Positions 17,128 to 25,861 of a stretch of DNA of 40,610 nt are shown here, one piece after another; positions within the stretch are counted from its first letter, which is position 1; the number at the start of each line of letters is the position of its first letter. Position numbers and translations under genes: made by a program. Source of the DNA: Bacillota bacterium (GTDB lineage Bacteria; Bacillota; Bacilli; Alicyclobacillales; SLC66). The notes under the pieces are model-generated. The model made no database searches. It was not told the DNA's origin and saw nothing but the letters and a program-made list of their open reading frames with translations. The stretch spans positions 1 to 40,610 of the forward strand of contig JAJZCL010000004.1 in the NCBI GenBank assembly GCA_021846165.1, written 5' to 3'.

Positions 17128-17166
17128 TCGTGACACCTCCTGATAAACATGCTTACAAATGTTATC

Positions 17167-17195
17167 ATCGTAGCGAAAGTGCGCCGCAAACGCAA
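17167..17195 (-). promoter_or_regulatory. Candidate sigma-A promoter for rpoZ
   Basis: Minus strand TTGCGT, 17-nt spacer, TACGAT in the 79-nt yicC-rpoZ gap. Confidence 0.45.
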
Positions 17196-17206
17196 TCGCT
17201 ACCGCT

Positions 17207-18079
17207 TTACTCGACGTTTTGCGCCTGCTCCCGCAGCTGTTCCAAGGCGTGCTTAGCGTCAATCACCAAATCGGTGAGCGTCAAACTGCTGGACTTTGCG
17301 CCCATCGTATTCACTTCGCGCGCCATTTCCTGCACGAAAAAATCGATCCGGCGACCGACTGCGTCCGCGCTTTGGAGCAGCGCCTCCAACTGCTGAAGGT
17401 GGCTCGACAACCGCTCCCACTCCTCTTCAATCGAGGTCTTTTCAGCCGCAATCGCCGTTTCGAGCGCCAAGCGTTCATCGGGGATCTCGCCGTGCAAAAG
17501 GCTAGCCACGCGCTCTTTTAAACGCACACGAAACGATTCTACGCTTTCCGGATACAGCCTTCGAAACTCAGCGGCAATGCGACGCAAATCTGCAACGCGC
17601 GAGAGCATGTGGGCACGCAGTTGCACCCCTTCTGTTTTACGCATCAGCGCCAGTTCCTGCAAAGCGGCATCTACCGCCGCATACAGAATCTCTGCCGCCC
17701 CGTCGTCAAGCGAAGGCTCAGACTCCATCACAAAAAGCCCCGGCACCGCCAAGATGTGGTCGTTCACAGCGGGCGCCGCGAGTCCCTGCGCAACAAGGCG
17801 CTGCGACAACGCTAGCGCCATCGCAAGCATGCCTTCATCGACGCGATAACGCGCGGCAAGTGCGCCCTGATGGTTAAATTTGACATACAAATCCACCTTG
17901 CCCCGTCGCACTGCCCGCTGCACCAGCGCCTTCATTCCCCCTTCAAGGCTTGCCAGTTCCCTTGGCGCGTGAATCGACACCTCAAGGAAACGGTGGTTGA
18001 CCGACCGCGCTTCGACCGTCGCCGTCAACTCGCCAACCGCCGCAACCGCTCTTCCAAACCCCGTCATGCTAATGGTCAG
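17207..18079 (-). CDS. YicC/YloC family endoribonuclease-like protein
   Basis: (L)TISMTGFGRAVAAVGELTATVEARSVNHRFLEVSIHAPREL...; start taken as CTG at 18079 preceded by GGGGAGG, with ATG at 18067 as the alternative. The extension to 18226 overlaps tnpA and is rejected. Confidence 0.93.
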   Translation of the reverse strand: MTISMTGFGRAVAAVGELTATVEARSVNHRFLEVSIHAPRELASLEGGMKALVQRAVRRGKVDLYVKFNHQGALAARYRVDEGMLAMALALSQRLVAQGLAAPAVNDHILAVPGLFVMESEPSLDDGAAEILYAAVDAALQELALMRKTEGVQLRAHMLSRVADLRRIAAEFRRLYPESVESFRVRLKERVASLLHGEIPDERLALETAIAAEKTSIEEEWERLSSHLQQLEALLQSADAVGRRIDFFVQEMAREVNTMGAKSSSLTLTDLVIDAKHALEQLREQAQNVE

Positions 18080-18111
18080 TTTGATCCGTCCTCCCCGCTT
18101 ATGTCTTGTTT

Positions 18112-18504
18112 TTAGACGTTTTTTTGGTTTTCGATGTATTGCTTGATGACGGCAAGCGGGGCACCTCCCACGGTGGAAACAAAGTACGAGTGGGTCCAAA
18201 GCGTCGGCAAACGTTTTTTTAACCAAGGAAACTCTTCACGCAAGTGATGAGAACTGCGCCCTTTCATCAAACGAACCAAGCGATGAATGCCAAACTGGGG
18301 ATCGACCTCGACGAGTAGGTGGACATGATCCGGCATCACTTCCAATTCGATGATCTCCGCTTGACGTTCTCCCGCCACATCATGAAGAATCGCTTTCAGC
18401 CGTTCTTCCAATTCACTGGTGAGAACACGGCGACGATATTTTGGGCACCAAACGACATGGTATTGGCAAGAGTAGACGATCTTTTGGTTTGATTTATATT
18501 CCAT
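18112..18504 (-). mobile_element. tnpA: IS200/IS605-family Y1 transposase TnpA, solo (no TnpB adjacent)
   Basis: YHVVWCPKYRRRVLTSELEERL, HUH motif in VMPDHVHLLVEV, LWTHSYFVSTVGG, catalytic Tyr context VIKQYIENQ. Confidence 0.95.
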
Positions 18505-18557
18505 GAAAATAATATATCATAGCGATCTTTCTAATACCATTTCCAAACACTAAAGAT

Positions 18558-18571
18558 TCGCCTGACGGCGA
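18558..18571. repeat. Small hairpin upstream of tnpA, candidate IS left-end hairpin
   Basis: TCGCC-TGAC-GGCGA (5-bp stem, 4-nt loop), 54 bp from the tnpA start. Confidence 0.4.
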
Positions 18572-18583
18572 GCGCCTTACCGT

Positions 18584-18617
18584 GTGCCCCGCAGGGGGAT
18601 ATACCCCTGCGGGGCAC
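18584..18617. terminator. 14-bp perfect inverted repeat downstream of the P-type ATPase
   Basis: GTGCCCCGCAGGGG-gatata-CCCCTGCGGGGCAC; 18 nt past the ATPase stop; no T tract on the minus strand. Confidence 0.6.
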
Positions 18618-18635
18618 CTGCCGACAAGCGCAGAA

Positions 18636-21317
18636 CTACGACCAACGCGCCGTGCGATACCGCCGCAACGACTTTGGCAAGGCGCGGATTTCAAATAAAA
18701 ATGTCGGAATAAGCGAGGCCACAAGCACCATGCCCCAATCGCCAACCGTGATCGGAACGGTATGGAACACCTTTTGCAACGCGGGTACATACAGTACCGC
18801 GAGCAGCAGCAAAAACGAACTGGCATCTGCCGCCACCAACCAAGGGTTGCGAAACAAGTCGCGCCGCCAGATGCTGCGATCCACCGAACGACAGGCAAAC
18901 ACGTGAACCAGCTGCGCGAGTACCAGTGTGGCAAACGCCATCGTCTGCGCATACGGTAGGTTCCCCGTGCGCCGGTGCGCCAGGTAAAACACCGCCAGTG
19001 TGGCAAGGCCGATCAGCAGCCCCCTGGTCGCGATTTTCATCCCGAGGCCATGGGCGAAGATGCCTTCTTTGAGCGACCTAGGTGGGCGCCGCATGATGCC
19101 TCGATCAGCATCGTCGAGTCCGAGCGCAATCGCGGGCAATCCGTCAGTGACCAGATTGACCCACAAGATCTGAATCGGCAACAGCGGCAACGGCAGCCCC
19201 GCGAGCATCGCCACAAACATCGTGACAATCTCACCCACGTTGGATGACAGCAGGTAACGGATAAACTTGCGGATGTTGTCGTAGATGGCGCGACCTTCCT
19301 CCACAGCGGCGACGATGGTGGCGAAATGGTCGTCGGCCAGGATCAGGTCGGACGCCTCCCTGGCGACATCGGTGCCGGTTTTGCCCATCGCAATACCAAT
19401 GTCGGCGGATTGAATGGCAGGGGCGTCATTCACCCCGTCGCCCGTCATCGCCACCACATGCCCCAGCTTTTGCAGCGCCTTGACAATTCGCAGCTTGTGG
19501 TACGGTGATACGCGGGCGAATACGTACACGTGATTGATCTGATTTTCCAGCGTTCGTTCGTCCATTCGGTCAAGTTCACTGCCAGTCACCACTTTCCCGT
19601 TCGCAGGCAAAATGCCGAGTTGGTTCGCCACAGCGACCGCCGTTAATTGATGATCGCCTGTGATCATGACTGGGCGAATGCCCGCCTGCCTGCACGTGGC
19701 AATCGCGCTGCGCGCCTCTTTGCGCGGCGGGTCGATCATGCCCACCATGCCCACAAAGACCAGGTTGCGCTCGACCTCATCAGCGCCGCCTCCCAACCCG
19801 TCCGCGAAGCGATAGGCAAATCCCAGGTTGCGCAGCGCCAGCCCCGCCATCTCTTCCATTTTCACGCGCACCTCATGACGGTAAGCGTCCGTCAGCGTTT
19901 CCACTCTGCCGTTGCGCTCAATCTGCGTACATAGACTCAGCAATACGTCGGGTGCGCCCTTGACTAGCCACACCGATTCCCGTTCGTTCTCTACCAGCAC
20001 CGACATGCGTTTTCGGTCCGAATCAAATGGGTTTTCCGAGAGTACCCGTTCCTGCTTCTCCAGCCCGGCCTTGCTCGCGAGCGTCAACAGCGCCGCTTCC
20101 GTCGGGTCGCCGGTCGCCAGAAACTGCCCGTCCACATGCTCCACACGGGCGTGGTTGCAGTACAGGCCGATCATCAGCACTTTGTGTACCGCATCAGGCA
20201 AGACGCCAAGGGGGCGGTTCTGATACAAGATCCGCCCTTCAGGGTCATACCCCTCGCCTTCAACGTCATAGCTTTTGCCATCCGCTTCAATTCGCTTGAC
20301 CGTCATCTGATTCTGCGTCAGCGTGCCGGTTTTGTCGGACAAAATGACGGTGGCGCAGCCCAGCGTTTCCACGGACGGCAGCTTGCGCACAATCGCATGG
20401 CGGCGAATCATGCGCTGCACGCCGATGGCGAGTGCAACCGTAACGATCGCGGGCAACCCCTCCGGAATCGCCGCCACCGCCAGGCTGACGCCAGCAAGAA
20501 ACATCTCGTACCATTGATGCCCGTGCAGCACCCCGGCCAGCACGACGCCGACCGTGATGATGATCGACAGGTACACGAGTACCTGCCCTAATTGATTGAG
20601 CCGGTGTTCAAGCGGCGTAAGCGTTTTGCCGCCGCCTTGGATCAGCTTTGCGATTTGCCCCATCTCCGTTGCCATGCCCGTCGCCACGACCACCGCATTC
20701 GCGTTGCCGCGCGACACCATCGTACCCATGTACAGCAGGTTCGTTCGGTCGCCGATGGGTGCCCCCGCCTCCACCATCGCGTTCGCGCTTTTCGCCACGG
20801 GCAACGACTCTCCCGTTAGCGACGACTCCTCCACTTCCAGCGAAAACGAGTCCAACATCCTGGCGTCGGCGGGCACGCGATCGCCCGCTTCCACCTCGAT
20901 CACGTCACCGGGAACAAGGTGACTGGCGGGAATCATCTGAAAGTGCCCGTCCCGCAGCACCTTCGCCTGCGGCGCCGCGAGTTCGCGCAACGCAGCCAGC
21001 GAACGCTCGGCGCGCCACTGCTGCGCAAACCCCAATATGGCGTTGATCAGTACGATCACCAGAATGGTGATCGCGTCACTCACCTCGCCGAGCAGACCAG
21101 CGATTAAGGTGGCGGCGAGCAGCACCAACACCATCAAATTGCGAAACTGCTCAAAAAACGTCCGCAATAGAGAGACTGGTTCTTGTTCCATGATTTCGTT
21201 GCTCCCAAATGTGGTCAGGCGTTCGCTCGCCTCTGCTTCGGACAACCCCACCAGTGTCGCGTCCAGCTCCTTTAACGTTGCGGCGCTTGTTTTGGCGTGC
21301 CAGATCGTATCGCCCAT
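18636..21317 (-). CDS. P-type cation-transporting ATPase, SERCA/PMR1 (Ca2+) type, YloB-like
   Basis: DKTGTLTQNQMTV, AAIPEGLPAIVTVALAIG (M4), NLVTDGLPAIALG (M6), MTGDGVNDAPAI. Start 21317 preceded by GACGAGG at 9-nt spacing; the 1093-aa ORF extension runs antisense through DHFR. Confidence 0.95.
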   Translation of the reverse strand: MGDTIWHAKTSAATLKELDATLVGLSEAEASERLTTFGSNEIMEQEPVSLLRTFFEQFRNLMVLVLLAATLIAGLLGEVSDAITILVIVLINAILGFAQQWRAERSLAALRELAAPQAKVLRDGHFQMIPASHLVPGDVIEVEAGDRVPADARMLDSFSLEVEESSLTGESLPVAKSANAMVEAGAPIGDRTNLLYMGTMVSRGNANAVVVATGMATEMGQIAKLIQGGGKTLTPLEHRLNQLGQVLVYLSIIITVGVVLAGVLHGHQWYEMFLAGVSLAVAAIPEGLPAIVTVALAIGVQRMIRRHAIVRKLPSVETLGCATVILSDKTGTLTQNQMTVKRIEADGKSYDVEGEGYDPEGRILYQNRPLGVLPDAVHKVLMIGLYCNHARVEHVDGQFLATGDPTEAALLTLASKAGLEKQERVLSENPFDSDRKRMSVLVENERESVWLVKGAPDVLLSLCTQIERNGRVETLTDAYRHEVRVKMEEMAGLALRNLGFAYRFADGLGGGADEVERNLVFVGMVGMIDPPRKEARSAIATCRQAGIRPVMITGDHQLTAVAVANQLGILPANGKVVTGSELDRMDERTLENQINHVYVFARVSPYHKLRIVKALQKLGHVVAMTGDGVNDAPAIQSADIGIAMGKTGTDVAREASDLILADDHFATIVAAVEEGRAIYDNIRKFIRYLLSSNVGEIVTMFVAMLAGLPLPLLPIQILWVNLVTDGLPAIALGLDDADRGIMRRPPRSLKEGIFAHGLGMKIATRGLLIGLATLAVFYLAHRRTGNLPYAQTMAFATLVLAQLVHVFACRSVDRSIWRRDLFRNPWLVAADASSFLLLLAVLYVPALQKVFHTVPITVGDWGMVLVASLIPTFLFEIRALPKSLRRYRTARWS

Positions 21318-21392
21318 ACGCACCATCCTCGTCCCGTTCACTGCTATATTTTCTATGCGCAAAGGAGCGAGAAAATGAAAATCCCCGTCTGC

Positions 21393-21398
21393 TATAAT
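21393..21398 (+). promoter_or_regulatory. Extended -10 promoter element upstream of DHFR
   Basis: TGC-TATAAT; a second TGC-TATATT occurs at 21345-21350. Confidence 0.5.
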
Positions 21399-21431
21399 CA
21401 ACGTAGCGACCGCGACGGGATGGGCAGACTG

Positions 21432-21905
21432 ATGATTTCTATTGTGATGGCAAAGGCTCGCAACGACGTAATCGGGAACCACAACGCGCTGCCTTGGCGA
21501 ATTCCAGAAGACCTGCGCTACTTTCGCAGGTTGACGACGGGTTCCAGCGTTGTGATGGGACGCCAAACCTTCGCGTCGATCGGTCGCGCGTTGGCGCACC
21601 GACACAACTACGTATTGACGAGTGATCCGGCATTTGCGGCGACGGACATCCACGTGATCCACAGCCTGCAGGATATGCTGGCGATCCCGGGAAACGTCTT
21701 TGTGATCGGGGGAGCATCTTTGTTCCGGCAAGCGCTGCCGCTGGCGAAGGTGCTGTATTTGACAGACATCCACGCTAGTTTTGCGGGTGACGCCTCGATC
21801 CACATTGACTTTTCCGAATGGCGCCTGCAAACAAGCGCCCCTGGGAAGCCACATCAGGACTGTCAGATCCAATACGACTTTAATGTTTACGTGCGAAAGG
21901 CGTAG
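21432..21905 (+). CDS. folA: Dihydrofolate reductase
   Basis: MISIVMAKARNDVIGNHNALPWRIPEDLRYFRRLTTGSSVVMGRQTFASIGRALAHRHNYVLT...FVIGGASLFRQALPLAKVLYLTDIHASFAGD. Alternative in-frame ATGs at 21375 (strong SD) and 21420. Confidence 0.95.
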   Translation: MISIVMAKARNDVIGNHNALPWRIPEDLRYFRRLTTGSSVVMGRQTFASIGRALAHRHNYVLTSDPAFAATDIHVIHSLQDMLAIPGNVFVIGGASLFRQALPLAKVLYLTDIHASFAGDASIHIDFSEWRLQTSAPGKPHQDCQIQYDFNVYVRKA

Positions 21906-21937
21906 CGTCAGGTTCAAAAAGCAAGGAGGGATCGAAA

Positions 21938-23671
21938 GTGGCGTTTGACGGCATCGTTTTGTCTGCCGTAATCGGCGAACTGCGGCTTGCGCTGATCGGA
22001 GGTCGTATAGACCGCATCCAGCAACCGACCGACGACGATCTGGTTCTCATCGTCCGCGCGGGACGGACGAACCATCGTTTGCTGCTCTCGTCCAACAAGG
22101 CGCACCCTAGAATGCACCTGAGTACCCGCTTCGCGTTGCCAAATCCCGTCAACGCCCCGATGTTTTGCATGCTGCTACGCAAGCACCTGGAAGGCGGTCG
22201 AATCAAAACCATCGCACAGTTGGAACGGGAACGCATCGCGTACATCGACATCGAGGCGCGCAACGAACTGGGGGACTTGACGACGCGCCGCCTGATGATC
22301 GAAATCATGGGCAAGCACAGCAACATCGCACTCTTGGATCAAGCGGACGGGGTGATTATCGACGCGACTAACCACACCCCCGCCAGCGTCAACCGACACC
22401 GCGAGGTGCTGCCGGGACGGCGCTATGTGTACCCACCCGCACAAGCAAAGGTGGATCCGTACAAAGAGGATCGGGACGGTTATCTGCAGCGCCGCACCAA
22501 CGACCGATCACCGCTCAGTCGCTTCCTCGTCGATCACTACATGGGCGTCAGCCCTTTTTTCGGGAAAGCAGCCGAGTATGCGGTGAACCAACGGCCTGCG
22601 CTGACGCCCGCACAGGAGTGGGAGGTCGTGACAGACTTACTCGGACGCGCCCGCCGATTGCAGCAGCCGACCGTCGTGTTTGACGCGCAAAACCGCCCGA
22701 GCGCTTTTTATCCCTTTGTCCCCGAGCAGATTCACGGGCGCACGGAGTCGTACGCGACGCTGAGCGAAGCCATCGATGTCTACTACCAGGAACTTGCCAT
22801 CGCGGACATCATCCGCTCGAAAACGGGCAACTACCTGCGCCTCGCGAAAAACGAAATCGAAAAAAACCGCCACAAGATCGACAAGCTGGCCGCGCAACTC
22901 AACGCCCGCGACGAAGCGGAAGGATGGCGTGTGCGGGGAGAACTGCTCACCGCCTACCTGTACCAACTGCAAAAAGGCGTTACCGAGGTCGTGTTACCCG
23001 ATTTTTACCACGAAAACCAACCGCTCGCAATCGCTCTCGACCCGGCCAAAACACCACTCGAAAACGCGAATTCCTATTTCCGGCGCTACCAGAAGTACAA
23101 TAAAGGACGCCACAAAACGGAAGAGCAGTTAGACCTGGCGAAGACCGACCTCGTCTATTGGGAGAGCGTCGTCCACGAACTGGAAGCGGCAACCATGGAC
23201 AGCCTAGAGATGATCGAAGCAGAACTGCGCGATTCCGGCCTTTTGAAAAACACGCCTTCCCTGCGCTCGATCCGGCACAAAAAACCGTCTGTCGGATGCG
23301 CCATCTACCAAACAAGCGACGGCACCAAGGTACTCGTGGGTCGCAACAACCAAGAAAACGACCATCTCACGTTCCGCGTCGCGAAAAAATCAGAGTTCTG
23401 GTTACACGTCAAAGACGCGCCCGGTTCGCACGTCATCCTGCGCAGCGACGCGCCGAGCGAAGCCACGCTTTACGAGGCGGCACTGCTCGCCGCGCACTTC
23501 AGCCGCTTCAAAAACGCTGCAAAAGCGCCGGTCGATGTGGTTCCGATCAAGGCGCTTTGGAAGCCCAACCACGCGCGACCTGGGTTTGTGCTGTTTATGG
23601 GGCAACGCACCCTGATGGTTGCCATGGACGCGGATGTGATCCGCCGTTTGCTGGAACCCTCAAAACCATAA
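21938..23671 (+). CDS. rqcH: RqcH / NFACT-family fibronectin-binding-like protein (YloA)
   Basis: FDGIVLSAVIGELRLALIGGRIDRIQQPTDDDLVLIVRAGRTNHRLLLSSNKAHPRMHLS; C-terminal NFACT-R GRNNQENDHLTFRVAKKSEFWLHVKDAPGSHVIL. GTG start after AAGGAGGG. Confidence 0.94.
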   Translation: MAFDGIVLSAVIGELRLALIGGRIDRIQQPTDDDLVLIVRAGRTNHRLLLSSNKAHPRMHLSTRFALPNPVNAPMFCMLLRKHLEGGRIKTIAQLERERIAYIDIEARNELGDLTTRRLMIEIMGKHSNIALLDQADGVIIDATNHTPASVNRHREVLPGRRYVYPPAQAKVDPYKEDRDGYLQRRTNDRSPLSRFLVDHYMGVSPFFGKAAEYAVNQRPALTPAQEWEVVTDLLGRARRLQQPTVVFDAQNRPSAFYPFVPEQIHGRTESYATLSEAIDVYYQELAIADIIRSKTGNYLRLAKNEIEKNRHKIDKLAAQLNARDEAEGWRVRGELLTAYLYQLQKGVTEVVLPDFYHENQPLAIALDPAKTPLENANSYFRRYQKYNKGRHKTEEQLDLAKTDLVYWESVVHELEAATMDSLEMIEAELRDSGLLKNTPSLRSIRHKKPSVGCAIYQTSDGTKVLVGRNNQENDHLTFRVAKKSEFWLHVKDAPGSHVILRSDAPSEATLYEAALLAAHFSRFKNAAKAPVDVVPIKALWKPNHARPGFVLFMGQRTLMVAMDADVIRRLLEPSKP

Positions 23672-23677
23672 CGGAAG

Positions 23678-24445
23678 GTGTTGATCTCGATGTCGGCTGG
23701 CCGTTTTGAAACCATCCCCTACCTTGAAGACGAAACGCAAGACGCACTCGCGGCGCGAGTGTTTGTGCCTGGCCAGTACTCGCCGTTGTACAAGTACGGA
23801 ATCCTTTACGTGTTTGACGGCCTCGACTACCTGTCCAAAGGCCGCATGCAACAACTGATCGAGGCCGAATTCGGGGAACAGTTGCCGTTTTTGATCGCGT
23901 TTTTGCCGGTGTCAGCCGAACTGCGCGCGGCCGCTTACGACCCGCAGGGCGCCCGCCACGAACGGCACCTGCACGCGGTGGCGCGAGGGCTTGTGCGCAA
24001 GCTGGAGTCAGAGTACACGCTCATCCCCCTTGGTTCCGCCCGCGGCCTGCTCGGTTCGTCGCTCGGCGCCGCGATGGCGTTTGCTCTTTCTGTCGCGTAC
24101 CCGAAGCGGTTCCGCTACCTCGCCTTGCAGTCCCCGTATTGGCCAAGCGGCCAGGATCACGTCGTACACGGGTTGACCAAAACCACGCTCATGGGCTGCG
24201 AAGCAGATCTCTTTGTCGGCGCAGCGGAACACACGGGCACGCTGAAAAACGGGCACCCGCACGACTACATCCAAGACGCCAAAAGCTACCAAGCGACGCT
24301 GCTTCAAGGCGGTGGCCACGCTCGCCTGCACCTGCGTCCGGGCGGACACACATGGGACGCCTGGAAAGGCGACCTGCCGCAAATCCTTCACCAATTTGCC
24401 GGTCAGGTCAAGCAATTTGACGGCGACGCCGCGTCGCACCCGTGA
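23678..24445 (+). CDS. Putative esterase (alpha/beta hydrolase, enterochelin-esterase-like)
   Basis: YGILYVFDGLDYL, LGSSLGAAMAFALSVAYPKRF (GxSxG-like nucleophile elbow), HTWDAWKGDLPQIL. ATG at 23690 is probably the true start (SD GGAAGG). Confidence 0.78.
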   Translation: MLISMSAGRFETIPYLEDETQDALAARVFVPGQYSPLYKYGILYVFDGLDYLSKGRMQQLIEAEFGEQLPFLIAFLPVSAELRAAAYDPQGARHERHLHAVARGLVRKLESEYTLIPLGSARGLLGSSLGAAMAFALSVAYPKRFRYLALQSPYWPSGQDHVVHGLTKTTLMGCEADLFVGAAEHTGTLKNGHPHDYIQDAKSYQATLLQGGGHARLHLRPGGHTWDAWKGDLPQILHQFAGQVKQFDGDAASHP

Positions 24446-24469
24446 CCGCGGCACCGCCAATGGCACCCT

Positions 24470-25117
24470 CTACATTCCGAACGCCCACGGGTCTTTGTAA
24501 AACTTTTTGAGGACATCCGCTTCCGCTGCCCGGATCAGGTGAATCGCCTGCGCTTCGGCAATCAGCGTTGCATAGTCGGTCAAAGCATACAGCTTCACGT
24601 CGGCGGCGGCAAACGCCACCTCCGTTTTGGGGAACCCATAGGTGAACACGCCCACCACGTGCGGCACAATCGCCCCCATTTCCCGCAGCGCCTCGACCGC
24701 ATTCAGCGAACTGCCGCCCGTTGAGATCGTGTCCTCGACGACGAGCAGGCGTTGACCCGTAAGGACGCGGCCTTCGACGAGGTTCTGTTTGCCGTGCCCC
24801 TTGGCGCTCGACCTGACGTACACCAGCGGCAAGCCGAGGCGGTCAGCGAGCAGCGCCGCGTTCGGAATGCCCGCCGTTGCGGTGCCAGCGACTCCTTCGA
24901 TCGCGGGCAGTTCGCTCGCGACAAAGTCTTGCAGCGCGTTCAGCACCGCGGTTCTCGCAACGGGTGAGGACAGCACGAGGCGGTTGTCGCAGTAAATCGG
25001 CGACTTGATCCCGGACGCCCAGGTATAAAGCTGGTGCGGACTCAGCGTAACGGCGCCGACCAGCAGCAGGATTTTCGCAATTTCCGACTTGTCATGATAA
25101 ATCACGGGATTCGACAC
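24470..25117 (-). CDS. pyrE: Orotate phosphoribosyltransferase
   Basis: YTWASGIKSPIYCDNRLVLS; PRPP motif LLVVEDTISTGGSSLNAVEALREMGA. Confidence 0.97.
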   Translation of the reverse strand: MSNPVIYHDKSEIAKILLLVGAVTLSPHQLYTWASGIKSPIYCDNRLVLSSPVARTAVLNALQDFVASELPAIEGVAGTATAGIPNAALLADRLGLPLVYVRSSAKGHGKQNLVEGRVLTGQRLLVVEDTISTGGSSLNAVEALREMGAIVPHVVGVFTYGFPKTEVAFAAADVKLYALTDYATLIAEAQAIHLIRAAEADVLKKFYKDPWAFGM

Positions 25118-25120
25118 GTA

Positions 25121-25861
25121 TTATTCCCCCTTGTGCGCAAGTGCGCCCGATACTTCCTCTTGAATCGCAAGTAACGCCTTGCGCGGCTCCTGCGCCCGCA
25201 ACACTGGGCGCCCCACGACAAGATACGACGCCCCCGCCCGTACCGCCTCGGCGGGCGTCGCGACGCGGCGCTGATCATCCGCCGTTGCCGTGCGTGGCCG
25301 AATGCCCGGCACCATCGCGGCAAGACCCGTTGCCGTGCGCACGGACTGCACCTCGCGCGGTGAACACACGACACCGTGCAACCCCGCGTCTGCCGCCAGT
25401 TGCGCCAGGCGCAGCACACCCGCGCTGGCATCCGTTGAAGCGAGGCCAATTGCCTCCAAATCGCTCGCTGCGTGGCTGGTGAGGATCGTCACCGCGAGCA
25501 GTTTGACCGCTTCGCGTCGAGCGTTCGCCGTCTGCGCCGCCTCTTGTGCCGCCGCTTGCGCCACCGTCAGCATGGTAGCGCCGCCGAGCGCATGAACCGT
25601 AAGGAACTCAGCGCCCGTTTGCGCTGCCTGACGCACCGCCGCTTTGACCGTGTTGGGAATGTCGTGGAACTTCAAATCGAGGAACACATGCTTGCCCGCC
25701 TCCACCAGTTCACGAACAAAGCCCGCTCCCGTCGCCAGATAGAGTTCCAGCCCCACCTTGTAGTGCGTGCCTGCGTCACCGAGTTGCTCGACGACGCGCC
25801 TTGCCGCCACCGCGTCTGGAACATCGAGCGCCACAAACACAGGGACTCCCGTTTCACCCAT
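25121..25861 (-). CDS. pyrF: Orotidine 5'-phosphate decarboxylase
   Basis: VFVALDVPDA, VFLDLKFHDIPNTVKAAVRQAA, VVCSPREVQSVR, VPGIRPRTATADDQRRVATPAEAVRAGASYLVVGRPV. Confidence 0.97.
   Translation of the reverse strand: MGETGVPVFVALDVPDAVAARRVVEQLGDAGTHYKVGLELYLATGAGFVRELVEAGKHVFLDLKFHDIPNTVKAAVRQAAQTGAEFLTVHALGGATMLTVAQAAAQEAAQTANARREAVKLLAVTILTSHAASDLEAIGLASTDASAGVLRLAQLAADAGLHGVVCSPREVQSVRTATGLAAMVPGIRPRTATADDQRRVATPAEAVRAGASYLVVGRPVLRAQEPRKALLAIQEEVSGALAHKGE

Noticed and set aside
18080-18226. N-terminal extension of the YicC ORF
   Set aside because: Overlaps the tnpA 3' end in another frame; homologues begin near SMTGFGRA.
21318-21917. N-terminal 200-aa extension of the P-type ATPase ORF
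   Set aside because: Runs antisense through the DHFR coding sequence; the real start with SD is at 21317.
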